Source: Mesorhizobium sp. M1D.F.Ca.ET.043.01.1.1 | Lineage (GTDB): Bacteria > Pseudomonadota > Alphaproteobacteria > Rhizobiales > Rhizobiaceae | DNA: 64,000 bases | Assembly (NCBI RefSeq): GCF_003952385.1 | Contig: NZ_CP034444.1 | Coordinates: 1,550,001-1,614,000, forward strand | Direction: 5' to 3' | Part shown: piece after piece, positions 52,494 to 60,753 of the stretch | Numbering within the stretch: position 1 is the first letter of the stretch | Layout: every line of letters begins with the position of its first letter | Notes under the pieces: model-generated | Seen by the model: the letters and a program-made list of their open reading frames with translations, nothing else | Databases searched by the model: none | What the model was told of the DNA's origin: nothing | Made by a program: the position numbers and the translations under genes

Positions 52494-53369
52494 TTATCGA
52501 GGGGGCTTCCAATAGATGCCGAAAGCAGCAAGCTGCTCTTCCGACTGCTTCACTTGTTCCGCAGCATCCGTTCCGGACCGCGCCGCCGTCAGCGCAGCCA
52601 GGATTTCGACGGCGGCGAACGCCGGCGACATGCTTCGGAAGAACGATTGCGAGTTTGAGGTCACGATGATTGTTTCCCGCGCGATCCGGGCCAGCGGCGA
52701 CACGCTGCTGTCGGTGATCGCCACCACGCTGACCCCCTGCCGGGCCGACTGGCGCGCCACCTCCATCGTCATGCGTTCATAGGGCGACATGCCCACAGCA
52801 AGGAGCACGTCGCCGCGCCCCGCATGCTGAAGCGCATTGAGACCCTGTCCGGCAATCTCGCCGACAAGCGTCACCTTGCGCTCACCGCCAGCCGCAAACG
52901 ACATGATGTGAACGAAATGGCTCGCAATCGCGTAAGCCGCGCCTGAGCCGAGACCGAATAGATTGCGCGCTCCCGCAAGCAACTCGGCGGCGGCGACGAA
53001 CTGCATGGCGTTGCCGTACTCGCCAAGGCTTGAAATCTGGGCTGCGAGAGAGTCCGCAACGACGCCGGCCGTCGAATATCCCGGATCGCCATGCCGTTCG
53101 ACACCCTGTCGGGCCGGTTCTCCGGCTGTCGTCTCACGCAGCGCGCGCGCATAAAGGCTGCGCATGTCCTCATAGCCTTCAAGGCCGAGCCACCGCGCCA
53201 GCCGCATCATCGTGCTGTGCGAAACGCCGGCCTGCTGCGCCTGCTCGCGCATCGACATCAGCGCCACGTCCTTGGGATGATCCAACACGAAACGCGCCGC
53301 CACCCGCAGTTGCGGCGGCATGTTTTCAAACCGTTCGACCAACAGCTCCGCCAAAGGACCTTTTTCCAT
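52494..53369 (-). CDS. MurR/RpiR-family transcriptional regulator with SIS domain
   Basis: A 291-residue regulator starting MEKGPLAELL. The N-terminal HTH_6 domain is typical (MSMREQAQQAGVSHSTMMRLARWLGLEGY). The C-terminal SIS domain (GLGSGAAYAIASHF; LLAVGMSPYERMT) senses phosphosugars or aminosugars. It reads toward the giant gene (72-base gap, so possibly co-transcribed) and diverges from the right T3SS arm, which makes it a candidate regulator of both. A TTG at 53387 is a less likely start. Confidence 0.88.
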   Translation of the reverse strand: MEKGPLAELLVERFENMPPQLRVAARFVLDHPKDVALMSMREQAQQAGVSHSTMMRLARWLGLEGYEDMRSLYARALRETTAGEPARQGVERHGDPGYSTAGVVADSLAAQISSLGEYGNAMQFVAAAELLAGARNLFGLGSGAAYAIASHFVHIMSFAAGGERKVTLVGEIAGQGLNALQHAGRGDVLLAVGMSPYERMTMEVARQSARQGVSVVAITDSSVSPLARIARETIIVTSNSQSFFRSMSPAFAAVEILAALTAARSGTDAAEQVKQSEEQLAAFGIYWKPPR

Positions 53370-53430
53370 TCCCGTTACCCCATCCAACCCCGTCGGTCAG
53401 GCTACTCCGTGAACGCCCGAAACGCAACAG

Positions 53431-53459
53431 TTGGAACAAACTAGCCTCAAATATTCCAA
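53431..53459. promoter_or_regulatory. Weak inverted repeat in the RpiR / T3SS divergent gap
   Basis: TTGGAA (53431-53436) and TTCCAA (53454-53459) are separated by 17 bases in an AT-rich patch between the RpiR gene and the first gene of the right arm. The position suits an operator, but the arms are only 6 bp. Confidence 0.25.
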
Positions 53460-53559
53460 GTGGACTTTCATTTCCGATCGTCCTGCCCTAAGTTGTTATA
53501 GCAAAGTCTCGGGCCGCCTGGGCCCGGGCTTGCAAACTGAATAGCCCCTCAAGGAGACA

Positions 53560-53745
53560 ATGATGGCTGCCACCCCTCCCATTACGTCCGGCTCTGCAGG
53601 GTCGCCGGAACAGAACCTGGACAAGATGATCAAGCAGCAGGAGCGCATGTTCAGCCTGGAGATCACCAAGGAGATGGCGAAATCCCAGCACGACATGCTG
53701 ATGAGCACCGCCAAGACGCTCGGCGAGTCGGCCGAGAAGGCCTGA
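53560..53745 (+). CDS. Small T3SS-arm protein, candidate needle or secreted subunit
   Basis: A 61-residue protein with a near-perfect ribosome site (AAGGAGA) before two adjacent ATG codons. It is Gly/Pro/Ser-rich at the front and an amphipathic helix afterwards (LEITKEMAKSQHDMLMSTAKT). Size, helix content, strong translation signal and first place in the sctD operon would suit a needle (SctF) or another small secreted subunit; no SctF is found elsewhere in the locus. The typical SctF motifs are not recognised, so the name is withheld. Confidence 0.6.
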   Translation: MMAATPPITSGSAGSPEQNLDKMIKQQERMFSLEITKEMAKSQHDMLMSTAKTLGESAEKA

Positions 53746-53753
53746 CGCAGGAG

Positions 53754-53879
53754 ATGCTCGAACCCATGCGCCGCCGCGAGCAATCGGCGGCGTACTTCAT
53801 GGCGGATATTTTCGACCGCCATCGTCCGGCTGCATTGGAAATCCTCACCGGCGGGGAGATGAAGTGGCATGACCGCTAG
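53754..53879 (+). CDS. Possible 41-residue protein between the needle candidate and sctD
   Basis: A frame of 41 codons (MLEPMRRREQSAAYFMAD at the start) begins eight bases after the previous stop and overlaps the sctD ATG by 11 bases. AGGAG lies directly before the first ATG and 12 bases before a second ATG at 53766, which is a better start. Its placement suggests translational coupling. No family is recognised. Confidence 0.4.
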   Translation: MLEPMRRREQSAAYFMADIFDRHRPAALEILTGGEMKWHDR

Positions 53880-54891
53880 TCCTATCGGCAGATATCTGGA
53901 TGCCGCGCCGGCGCGGTGGCTCCCGTCGATTCTCGCTCCGTCGCCGGCAACCGCAAAATCGGTTGCGCTGAGCGTAACCCACGGGTTTCATGCCGGTGCC
54001 GAACTCAGTCTGGTCGAGCCCCTGTATACGATCGGCTCCAGCACCGAATCGGACGTTGTCCTGAGAGATGCCGGCATCGCTCCGATCCACGCCAGGCTGC
54101 GGCGCAAGGGCGGCCAGTTTGAAGTCGAAGCCGTCGGCGGCGATGTCGCGCTCGCCACGGGCGAGATCATCCGTCAAGGTCAAGGCAGCCGCTGCAGGTT
54201 GCCGATCATCTTGGGCATCGGCGATGCCCGCATCCGGCTGGTCAATCCGGAACGCCCCCCGAACCAGTGGTCGATCGGCAACCGACCGATGCTGGTTGCG
54301 GACCGACCGATGCTGGTTGCGGGCAGCGTTCTCTTTGCCGTTTTCGCCGTTTCCGTCGCCGCCAACGGGTTCTCTCTCGCCAAGTCCGACATTGGCGCGC
54401 AGACATCTTCTTCCCAGGACGGCCATGTCAAAATGGCTTTTGCCGGCGAGCAAGGCCAGGGCGTGCTGGACGATTCATCGCCCGCGCAAATTCAGACTGT
54501 CGCCGAAGCGGAAAGCCAGCTCAAACTGCGTCTCGATCAGTCCGGCATAAACACGGTGACGGTCCAGCGATCGCCCGGCCGCCTGGTGGTTTCGGGCATG
54601 ATCCCGAGTGACAAGAGCGGCGTCTGGACGGAAACGCAATCCTGGTTCGACGAGGCGTTCGGCACCCGTGTCCCGCTGGTGTCCAACGTCATGGTCGGCA
54701 ACGCACCGCAGGCGCCGCGCCTGACGCTGCAGGCGATCTGGTATGGCGAGCGGCCTTACGTCATCGCAGCCGACGGCGCGCGCTATCACGAAGGCGCGTT
54801 CACGGATGACGGCTGGACCATCAAGCACATCGGCGAGACGGAACTTCTGCTGACCAAGGGCGGCGCTACGGTCGCGCTGAAATATCCGTGA
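53869..54891 (+). CDS. sctD: T3SS inner-membrane ring protein SctD
   Basis: A 340-residue protein. An FHA-like cytoplasmic domain (LYTIGSSTESDVVLRDAGIAPIHARL, residues about 40-115) is followed by one membrane helix (SVLFAVFAVSVAANGFSL, about 150-168) and a periplasmic ring part with BON-like repeats (INTVTVQRSPGRLVVSGMI). This is the SctD/YscD plan. A 21-bp tandem duplication just before the membrane helix repeats the residues DRPMLVA/NRPMLVA. It pairs with SctJ. Confidence 0.85.
   Translation: MTASPIGRYLDAAPARWLPSILAPSPATAKSVALSVTHGFHAGAELSLVEPLYTIGSSTESDVVLRDAGIAPIHARLRRKGGQFEVEAVGGDVALATGEIIRQGQGSRCRLPIILGIGDARIRLVNPERPPNQWSIGNRPMLVADRPMLVAGSVLFAVFAVSVAANGFSLAKSDIGAQTSSSQDGHVKMAFAGEQGQGVLDDSSPAQIQTVAEAESQLKLRLDQSGINTVTVQRSPGRLVVSGMIPSDKSGVWTETQSWFDEAFGTRVPLVSNVMVGNAPQAPRLTLQAIWYGERPYVIAADGARYHEGAFTDDGWTIKHIGETELLLTKGGATVALKYP
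54281..54322 (+). repeat. Perfect 21-bp tandem duplication inside sctD
   Basis: Bases 54281-54301 and 54302-54322 are identical. The duplication keeps frame and adds seven residues next to the membrane segment. Identity implies a recent event. Confidence 0.85.
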
Positions 54892-55328
54892 ACCGCCGGC
54901 TCGAAGGGCCGCGTTTCGATTCGGCGAGGATGGATACTGCCGGCCGTGACGTCCATCAGGCGGAAGGCGTGCGCAACCAAACCATCAGCCGGCGACGGAT
55001 GAATGGCGTCGACCAGGCCGCAAAGCGCGCCCAGGGGACGAAAGCGGCTGCTGCCGCAGAAAGGCCTGAGACGGCGGAGTTCCAGGCCTCTCGAGAAGCG
55101 GCGGGCGAATCGCTGGACGAGATCCTGATCAACTTCGTCATGCCCGCCATTCCGGAGCCAGCCATCCTGCGTCGCTCCGTGCCAATTCTCCAGCATTTCA
55201 TAACGAACCTGGTCCCTGAGCTCGAGGGCGGCGAGCAGCTCAAGACGCTCGCCAGGGCACTGATCGAGGGCGAGATCGAGCGTCATCGCGATCTGCTCGG
55301 TCGCATGCAGGAAGGAATCGAAATCTGA
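54888..55328 (+). CDS. Uncharacterised T3SS-arm protein
   Basis: A 146-residue protein starting with GTG overlapping the sctD stop (GTGA). The first 75 residues are basic and polar; the second half is helical (SLDEILINFVMPAIPEPAILRR; EQLKTLARALIEGEIERHRDLL). No family is recognised. Tight coupling with sctD and the next gene shows that it belongs to the apparatus operon; a chaperone or regulator is possible. Confidence 0.6.
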   Translation: MNRRLEGPRFDSARMDTAGRDVHQAEGVRNQTISRRRMNGVDQAAKRAQGTKAAAAAERPETAEFQASREAAGESLDEILINFVMPAIPEPAILRRSVPILQHFITNLVPELEGGEQLKTLARALIEGEIERHRDLLGRMQEGIEI

Positions 55329-55663
55329 CCGACCCGCATGACACGGTCCATCTGCTGCATGTCCTGGGCTATCTCTACGGATGTCATGGGCAGGCCAAGC
55401 GGGGTGCGACGTACCTGCTCATCGCCGCGCAGCTGGCGCCGGAAAATGCCGGTCTCCTGAGGACATTGGCGCACCTGCTCATACTTGATGGCGAAGCGGA
55501 GAAGGCGCTGGCCACGATTGCCAGGCTGGAGACCTTGGAAGGAATGGCCCACCCGGCGCTTGCATTGCTGAAGAGCCGCGCCCTGCTCGTGGCCGGGCGC
55601 AAGACGGAGGCTCACAGCGCCTTGCTGCGCTTCCTGTCGCAACGAGGCGTTGAACAACCATGA
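55325..55663 (+). CDS. SctG-like TPR protein with apparent CTG start
   Basis: The frame is open through the gap between the previous stop and sctV and encodes TPR-like helical pairs: DTVHLLHVLGYLYGCHGQAKRGA, then AQLAPENAGLLRTLAHLLILDGEAEKAL, then HPALALLKSRALLVAGRKTEA. No ATG or GTG exists in frame; the first TTG (55466) would cut the first repeat. A CTG at 55325 overlaps the previous stop (CTGA) in the same way as the other coupled genes here. The protein would be 112 residues, the size of YscG-type needle chaperones. Its stop overlaps the sctV ATG. Confidence 0.6.
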   Translation: MTDPHDTVHLLHVLGYLYGCHGQAKRGATYLLIAAQLAPENAGLLRTLAHLLILDGEAEKALATIARLETLEGMAHPALALLKSRALLVAGRKTEAHSALLRFLSQRGVEQP

Positions 55664-57822
55664 CCGTACCGGAGCGGCTTCTGCAATTCCTTGCCAGGCT
55701 GTCGCGGCGAAGCGATCTGGTCATTGCCGTCCTGATGCTCGTCGCCGTGGTGATGATGCTCATCCCGTTGCCGACGTTTCTCGTCGACATCCTCATCACC
55801 GCGAATATCGCCATCAGCGTGCTCATCCTGCTGGCTTCGTTCTACGTTTCCCATCCGCTGCAATTCTCGTCGCTGCCGTCGGTCATCCTCATCGCCACCT
55901 TGTTCCGGCTGGCGATCACGATCACGACCACGCGGCTGATCCTGCTGCAGGCCGACGCCGGCGAAATCATTACCGCCTTCGGCACCTTCGTCGTCGGCGG
56001 CAGCATTGCCGTCGGCCTCGTCATCTTCCTGATCATCACCGTCGCGCAGTTCATCGTGGTTGCGCGGGGCGCCGAACGCGTCGCCGAGGTGGCCGCGCGC
56101 TTCACGCTCGATGCGCTGCCGGGCAAGCAAATGAGCATCGATGCCGAGCTGCGCAACGGCGATATCGATCAAGCGGAAGCACGCCGCCTGCGCCAGCAGT
56201 TGGAGCGCGAGAGCCAGCTGTTCGGCGCGATGGACGGCGCCATGAAATTCGTCAAGGGCGACGTCATCGCCGGGATCGTGATCATCCTGGTCAACCTTAT
56301 CGGCGGCTTCGCCGTCGGCACGCTGCAGCACGACATGTCGCTGGGCGATGCGGCAGCGACCTACTCGCTGCTCACCGTGGGCGACGGGCTGGTGGCGCAG
56401 ATACCGGCTCTGCTCGTCGCCGTCGCCGCCGGCACGATGGTGACGCGCGTCGGCAGCGCTGACGGAACCGGCGACCTTGGCCGGCAGATAACGAGCCAGC
56501 TTCTGCGCGACTCGCGTGCGCTTGCCCTCGCAGCCGTGATCATGGTTGGCCTCGCCATGGTGCCAGGCTTTCCTTCCATCGTGTTCCTGGTCCTTGGCGC
56601 CTGCTTCGGCGCAGGCGCCTATGCCATCGGCCGCCACAACGCCCAGGACTCCGAACCCAAGGATATCGGTCAGATAGCGGTCGAGGACCAACGGGGCAGT
56701 TCCGCCTCGCTCGCCGCAATTTCCACGGGAACGCTGCCTGCTACATATCGCGTGGTCGTACGCCTCGGCTCCGAACTCGCGGACTCGATTCCGGAGCCCG
56801 AATTCAGCGCACTCGCCGACGGCGTTCGCCGCGAACTCTTCGGCGATCTCGGTGTCGATGTTCCGGCCATCGGCCTGCAGACCGACGAGATGCTCTCACC
56901 ACGAAGCATCCGCATCGACCTGGAAGGCGCGCCCATCCTGGACGCCGAAATTCCCGCCGCCCGCGTTCTCGTCGAAGCGGACCTGACTCACCTCGATCTG
57001 CTGGAGGTGACTTACGAAAAAGCTGCTTCGATCGCCGGCCAGCGCAAATTCGTATGGGTCGATGACCGCCACGTCCCGGCGCTGCAAGAAGCCGGATTCG
57101 TATTCTCCACGCCGGCGGAAACGGCCGCCAAATGGACCGGAAATGCGCTTCGGCTCTATGCCGGGCACTTCGTCGGCATCCAGGAGACACGCAGGCTGCT
57201 GTCGGACATGGAGACGGAATATGCGGATCTGGTCAGGCAGGCTCAGGAGATCGTGCCCCTGCAGAAGATCGCGGAAGTGTTTCGCCGCCTTGTCGGCGAA
57301 AACGTGCCGATCCGCAATCTGCGCCTTATCCTCGAAGCGTTGATCGAATGGGGCCAACGCGAACAGGACGTCGTCCTGCTGACGGAATATGTCCGCACTT
57401 CCCTGAAGCGCCAGATCAGCTTCCGTTCCGCCGGCCGCAACAACATCATCGCGGCTTATGTGCTGCAGCGGTCGGCGGAGGATGTTCTGCGCAACGCTGT
57501 GCAAAGCACATCGACCGGGACATTCCTGAACCTTTCGGATGATGACGCGCAGGCCCTGGTCGGCGAAGTCGAGCGAGCACTGGCGCACAGCGCCAGCGAC
57601 GTCTCGCCGGTCGTCCTCGCCGCGATGGACGTGCGCCGTCACATGCGCAGCCTGCTGACGCACAATGCGATCGAGCTTCCTGTCCTTTCCTTCCAGGAAC
57701 TTGCGCAGGAATTCAACGTCCAGCCGCTGGCCACAATCACCGGCCGCAGCGCAAGAGCCGGCGCACGCGCCCAGGCGCTGCCGTCGGCTCAAGCGAAAGC
57801 CGCGCAGGAGGCAGCCTCATGA
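55660..57822 (+). CDS. sctV: T3SS export gate protein SctV
   Basis: A 720-residue LcrD/FlhA-family protein. The N-terminal 330 residues contain about eight membrane segments (start RSDLVIAVLMLVAVVMMLIPLP) and the family signature HPLQFSSLPSVILIATLFRLAITITTTRLIL split across residues 65-95. The C-terminal half is the cytoplasmic nonamer ring that receives chaperone-substrate complexes. It is coupled to the TPR gene by ATGA. Full length. Confidence 0.95.
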   Translation: MTVPERLLQFLARLSRRSDLVIAVLMLVAVVMMLIPLPTFLVDILITANIAISVLILLASFYVSHPLQFSSLPSVILIATLFRLAITITTTRLILLQADAGEIITAFGTFVVGGSIAVGLVIFLIITVAQFIVVARGAERVAEVAARFTLDALPGKQMSIDAELRNGDIDQAEARRLRQQLERESQLFGAMDGAMKFVKGDVIAGIVIILVNLIGGFAVGTLQHDMSLGDAAATYSLLTVGDGLVAQIPALLVAVAAGTMVTRVGSADGTGDLGRQITSQLLRDSRALALAAVIMVGLAMVPGFPSIVFLVLGACFGAGAYAIGRHNAQDSEPKDIGQIAVEDQRGSSASLAAISTGTLPATYRVVVRLGSELADSIPEPEFSALADGVRRELFGDLGVDVPAIGLQTDEMLSPRSIRIDLEGAPILDAEIPAARVLVEADLTHLDLLEVTYEKAASIAGQRKFVWVDDRHVPALQEAGFVFSTPAETAAKWTGNALRLYAGHFVGIQETRRLLSDMETEYADLVRQAQEIVPLQKIAEVFRRLVGENVPIRNLRLILEALIEWGQREQDVVLLTEYVRTSLKRQISFRSAGRNNIIAAYVLQRSAEDVLRNAVQSTSTGTFLNLSDDDAQALVGEVERALAHSASDVSPVVLAAMDVRRHMRSLLTHNAIELPVLSFQELAQEFNVQPLATITGRSARAGARAQALPSAQAKAAQEAAS

Positions 57823-57870
57823 CGGCAGCCGGACGAATGGGGACATCCGGGGAATCAGGAGAGGAACAGC

Positions 57871-59232
57871 ATGACAATCCACGATACCGCAGCAGGCGTT
57901 CGATCCGCCGCTTCCGCCTGGCGGACGGACATGCGCCGGCTCGCTATCGCGACGGTTGGCGTTTTGGTGGCCTTGTTGTTTACGATTGCCGATGCAACGG
58001 CGCAGAACGTATCGCCGCTGCCGAGCAAGCCAACGCTCGACCTGCCGGTCGGGCAAGGCCGATTGCTGCGGTTCAATGAGCCGGTCGAATCCGTCCTGGT
58101 CGCCGACACTACGATCGCAGACCTCCAGGTCGTGTCGCCAAGCATGGTCTATGTCTTCGGCCTCAAACCCGGCCTGACCAACCTTATTGCGGTCACCGCC
58201 GACGAGCGGATCGAGGCGACGGCTCAATTCCGCGTCACACCCGATGTCACGCCCGCCTCCGAAGCCAAGCATGCCATGCAGCCGAATTCGGCGACAAACC
58301 TCCACATTTTCGGAACCCGCATCGTCATCACGGGCGAGGCAAGAGGCGTCGATGAAGCAAAGGATCTGGACAATGTCGCACGCACGTTCTCGCCGCCGGA
58401 ACAGCCGCCGTTGAACAACATGACCGTGCAGGGTTCGCAGCAGGTCAACATCCGGGTCCGCTTCGCCGAAGTCTCGCGCACGGAACTGCAGTCTTATGGC
58501 GTCGACTGGTCCGTCGGTTACAAGAGCGGCGGTTTCGAATTCAACATGTTCCAGGACAACGGCGTGCCTTCGGGCGGCGGCGGGAATTTCGGTCTGAGCC
58601 TCGACCAGGCGCACGGCCTCAATTTCGACGTCCTCATCGAAGCCCTGCAACGCAACGGCGTCGTCAAGATACTGGCCGAGCCGAACCTGACCGCTGTGAC
58701 CGGACAGACGGCGAACTTCCTGGCCGGCGGGGAAATTCCGGTGCCCATCGCGCAGGGATCCGACGTCACGACCGTTCAATACAAACCTTTCGGCGTATCC
58801 CTCGGCTTCACCCCGACGCTCATCGGCCGCAATCGCATCGCGCTCCATGTCCAGCCGGAAGTCAGCTCCCTGTCGGATGCCGGCTCGGTCACCGCCAACG
58901 GCTTTGCCATGCCGAGCTTCGTGGTGCGAAGAGCGGACACGACGGTGGAAGTGGCCAGCGGCCAGACCTTTGCGATCGCGGGCCTGTTCCAGCAGCGGAC
59001 CTCGCGCAATCTGGAAAAATTTCCAGTGCTCGGCGATGTGCCCGTGCTTGGCCCGCTCTTTCAATCGCAGCGCTTCCAGCACGAAGAGACCGAACTGGTG
59101 ATCCTGATCACGCCGTATCTGGTGGCGCCGGTGCGGGACAGTCTCGCCACCCCACTCGATCGCCCGGCTGCCAAGCGGGTCAGTCGCAAGCACGCCAAGG
59201 ACGCGTCGGCGACCGGTCTGATCATCAAATAG
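57871..59232 (+). CDS. sctC2: CpaC-like secretin, C-terminal half of the T3SS outer-membrane pore (RhcC2 type)
   Basis: A 453-residue exported protein with signal peptide (about 20-45). The N-terminal pilus-assembly domain (LDLPVGQGRLLRFNEPVESVLVA) and BON-like part are like CpaC of Tad pili. The secretin pore domain follows: VKILAEPNLTAVTGQTANFLAGGEIPVP, and FPVLGDVPVLGPLF near the end. In rhizobial T3SS the pore half (RhcC2) is encoded apart from the N-terminal half, here at 40223. A ribosome site CAGGAGAGG precedes the ATG. Confidence 0.88.
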   Translation: MTIHDTAAGVRSAASAWRTDMRRLAIATVGVLVALLFTIADATAQNVSPLPSKPTLDLPVGQGRLLRFNEPVESVLVADTTIADLQVVSPSMVYVFGLKPGLTNLIAVTADERIEATAQFRVTPDVTPASEAKHAMQPNSATNLHIFGTRIVITGEARGVDEAKDLDNVARTFSPPEQPPLNNMTVQGSQQVNIRVRFAEVSRTELQSYGVDWSVGYKSGGFEFNMFQDNGVPSGGGGNFGLSLDQAHGLNFDVLIEALQRNGVVKILAEPNLTAVTGQTANFLAGGEIPVPIAQGSDVTTVQYKPFGVSLGFTPTLIGRNRIALHVQPEVSSLSDAGSVTANGFAMPSFVVRRADTTVEVASGQTFAIAGLFQQRTSRNLEKFPVLGDVPVLGPLFQSQRFQHEETELVILITPYLVAPVRDSLATPLDRPAAKRVSRKHAKDASATGLIIK

Positions 59233-59244
59233 CGGGAATTGACC

Positions 59245-59694
59245 ATGACATTGCGCACCACCTTCTGCTTCGTGCTTCCCGCGCTGTTTCTTGCCGGCTG
59301 CGTGAACAGCCCTCAACAGCGGCAGGAGTATTCGCCCGGCTACAGCTATGTCTCGACCGATCCCGGCGGCTCCGAGAAAGGCGTCAGCGGCTCGATCCTT
59401 GCTCCCAATGCATGTCTGGCGGAACCGGCCGACGACGACAGCCCCGCCGCCAGGACCGACCTGACCATCGTCTCCGGCGTCGGCTCCCATCTGCCGGCGG
59501 GCTGCGCCAATGCGTACAATCTTCAGCGCATGGCCGAAAGCCAGCCCGACCTCGTCGAGGGCCGCCGCATGGGGCCGGCGGCCGCCGCGCCGACCGCGCG
59601 CGCTGCCCGTCGTTATCTCGATGGCGAGGAGGCTCCGATCGGCGGCGCCAACAGCGCGCCGGCAGCGCCGCAGACGACGCTTCCGGTCGAGTGA
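59245..59694 (+). CDS. CpaD-like lipoprotein
   Basis: A 149-residue lipoprotein (lipobox FLAGC). The stretch GCANAYNLQRMAESQPDLVEGRRMGPA with a following RAARR resembles the end of CpaD of Tad/Flp pilus systems (GCxNxxNLAxMVxxPxDL). CpaD acts with the CpaC secretin in the outer membrane. Its place six to twelve bases after the CpaC-like secretin gene suggests that the two were kept as a functional pair in this T3SS. The ATG at 59245 is preferred to a TTG two codons earlier. Confidence 0.65.
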   Translation: MTLRTTFCFVLPALFLAGCVNSPQQRQEYSPGYSYVSTDPGGSEKGVSGSILAPNACLAEPADDDSPAARTDLTIVSGVGSHLPAGCANAYNLQRMAESQPDLVEGRRMGPAAAAPTARAARRYLDGEEAPIGGANSAPAAPQTTLPVE

Positions 59695-59723
59695 GCCGGC
59701 GCGATCATCGCCCGTTCAGGGTG

Positions 59724-59819
59724 GTTCAGCGATCCGTACAATCGCTGAACTGCTCTAACTATTTGTTTTTATGCAATTCCCGACGGAAAACCGTTACACA
59801 CTTTCCCTGGAATTGCTCT
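59724..59819. repeat. Interspersed bipartite palindromic repeat, copy C
   Basis: First part: GTTCAGCGAT (59724-59733) and ATCGCTGAAC (59741-59750), a perfect 10-bp inverted repeat. Second part: the GCAATTCC ... GGAATTGC stem-loop at 59773-59819. The linker is AT-rich as in copy B. It lies between the convergent CpaD-like and TadD-like genes. Confidence 0.75.
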
Positions 59820-59864
59820 GGCACCTGTTTGCGCGGCGGGCTTTGCATAAGAACACCTCAGGCG

Positions 59865-60668
59865 CTAGCCGAGGATGGAGCCGAGCGCCTTGGCTTTGGC
59901 CTGCGTGGTGCCCTTCGACCGGATGGTTCTGGCACGCGCAAGCAAGGTGGTCACCTCCTTGGTCGTCAATCCGATAGGCGGCGAAGCCTTGACCTGATCG
60001 GCCTGGCCGAGAAGCCCATAGACCATCACGAGATTGCGCTTGTGGTGCAATTGCGCGTTGGGTGCGGCGGCAACCTTCTGCACCAGCGGCAGTGCGGTGG
60101 CCGAGTTGTCCTCGAGGGCTGCCGCCAACGCCATGTTGGTCTCGACGTCCAGATCGCCGGGCGCAAGTTTCAATGCCTGGGCGAAGGTCGCCTGCGCTTC
60201 GGCAGTCTGGCCGGCAAATGTCTGCGCCACGCCCAATCGGTTATAGGCGGCGCTGCTGTTGACCAAAGGCGCTGCCTGTGCGAGCGCGCGCATGCCGGCC
60301 TCGATATCGCCGGCCTCAATCATCGCCGAGCCAAGCCCGAGCATCGCTTCGCCGTCGTTGGGCGCTTTTGCGAGCGCTGCCTGGTACGCTTTGGCGGCAT
60401 CGGCCGGATATCCGGCCCGCATATAGGCGTCACCCGCCTTGACGAACACACCCGGCTTGGCGTCCGGCATCGCCGCCGCACGCTGGTAGAGCGCTATCGC
60501 GGTATCACTGTCCCCGCGCGCATTGATATCGTCGGCAAGCTTGATCAGTCGATCCGACTGCGAGGCCGGGGGTTGGTCCTTCGCGCTGACCGAGCCGGTT
60601 TTGGCCGTCTGGCAACCGGACAGCGCCAACGCTATGACGACAGGCAAGAATACGACATGCAACCGCAT
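59865..60668 (-). CDS. TadD-like TPR lipoprotein
   Basis: A 267-residue lipoprotein starting MRLHVVFLPV, with lipobox LSGC and a ribosome site GGAGAGG. It is built of TPR units (DSDTAIALYQRAAAMPDAKPGVFVKAG; YPADAAKAYQAALAKAPNDGEAMLGLG; AAYNRLGVAQTFAGQTAEAQATFAQALKLAPGDLD). It resembles TadD, a pilotin-like TPR lipoprotein of Tad pili. Its 5' end faces that of sctU, and its 3' end faces the CpaD-like gene. It probably pilots or stabilises the CpaC-like secretin. Confidence 0.75.
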   Translation of the reverse strand: MRLHVVFLPVVIALALSGCQTAKTGSVSAKDQPPASQSDRLIKLADDINARGDSDTAIALYQRAAAMPDAKPGVFVKAGDAYMRAGYPADAAKAYQAALAKAPNDGEAMLGLGSAMIEAGDIEAGMRALAQAAPLVNSSAAYNRLGVAQTFAGQTAEAQATFAQALKLAPGDLDVETNMALAAALEDNSATALPLVQKVAAAPNAQLHHKRNLVMVYGLLGQADQVKASPPIGLTTKEVTTLLARARTIRSKGTTQAKAKALGSILG

Positions 60669-60753
60669 ATCCACCTCTCCGTATTCAAGCCCGTCCTCAC
60701 CTTACACAGACCATCGACGGACTGGAACCAGGCCAGTGCGATAAGATTGCAAC

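Noticed and set aside
57819..58079. 86-codon frame starting at an ATG overlapping the sctV stop
   Set aside because: It runs out of frame into the secretin gene for most of its length and is Arg-rich like a shadow; the secretin has its own ATG and ribosome site at 57871.
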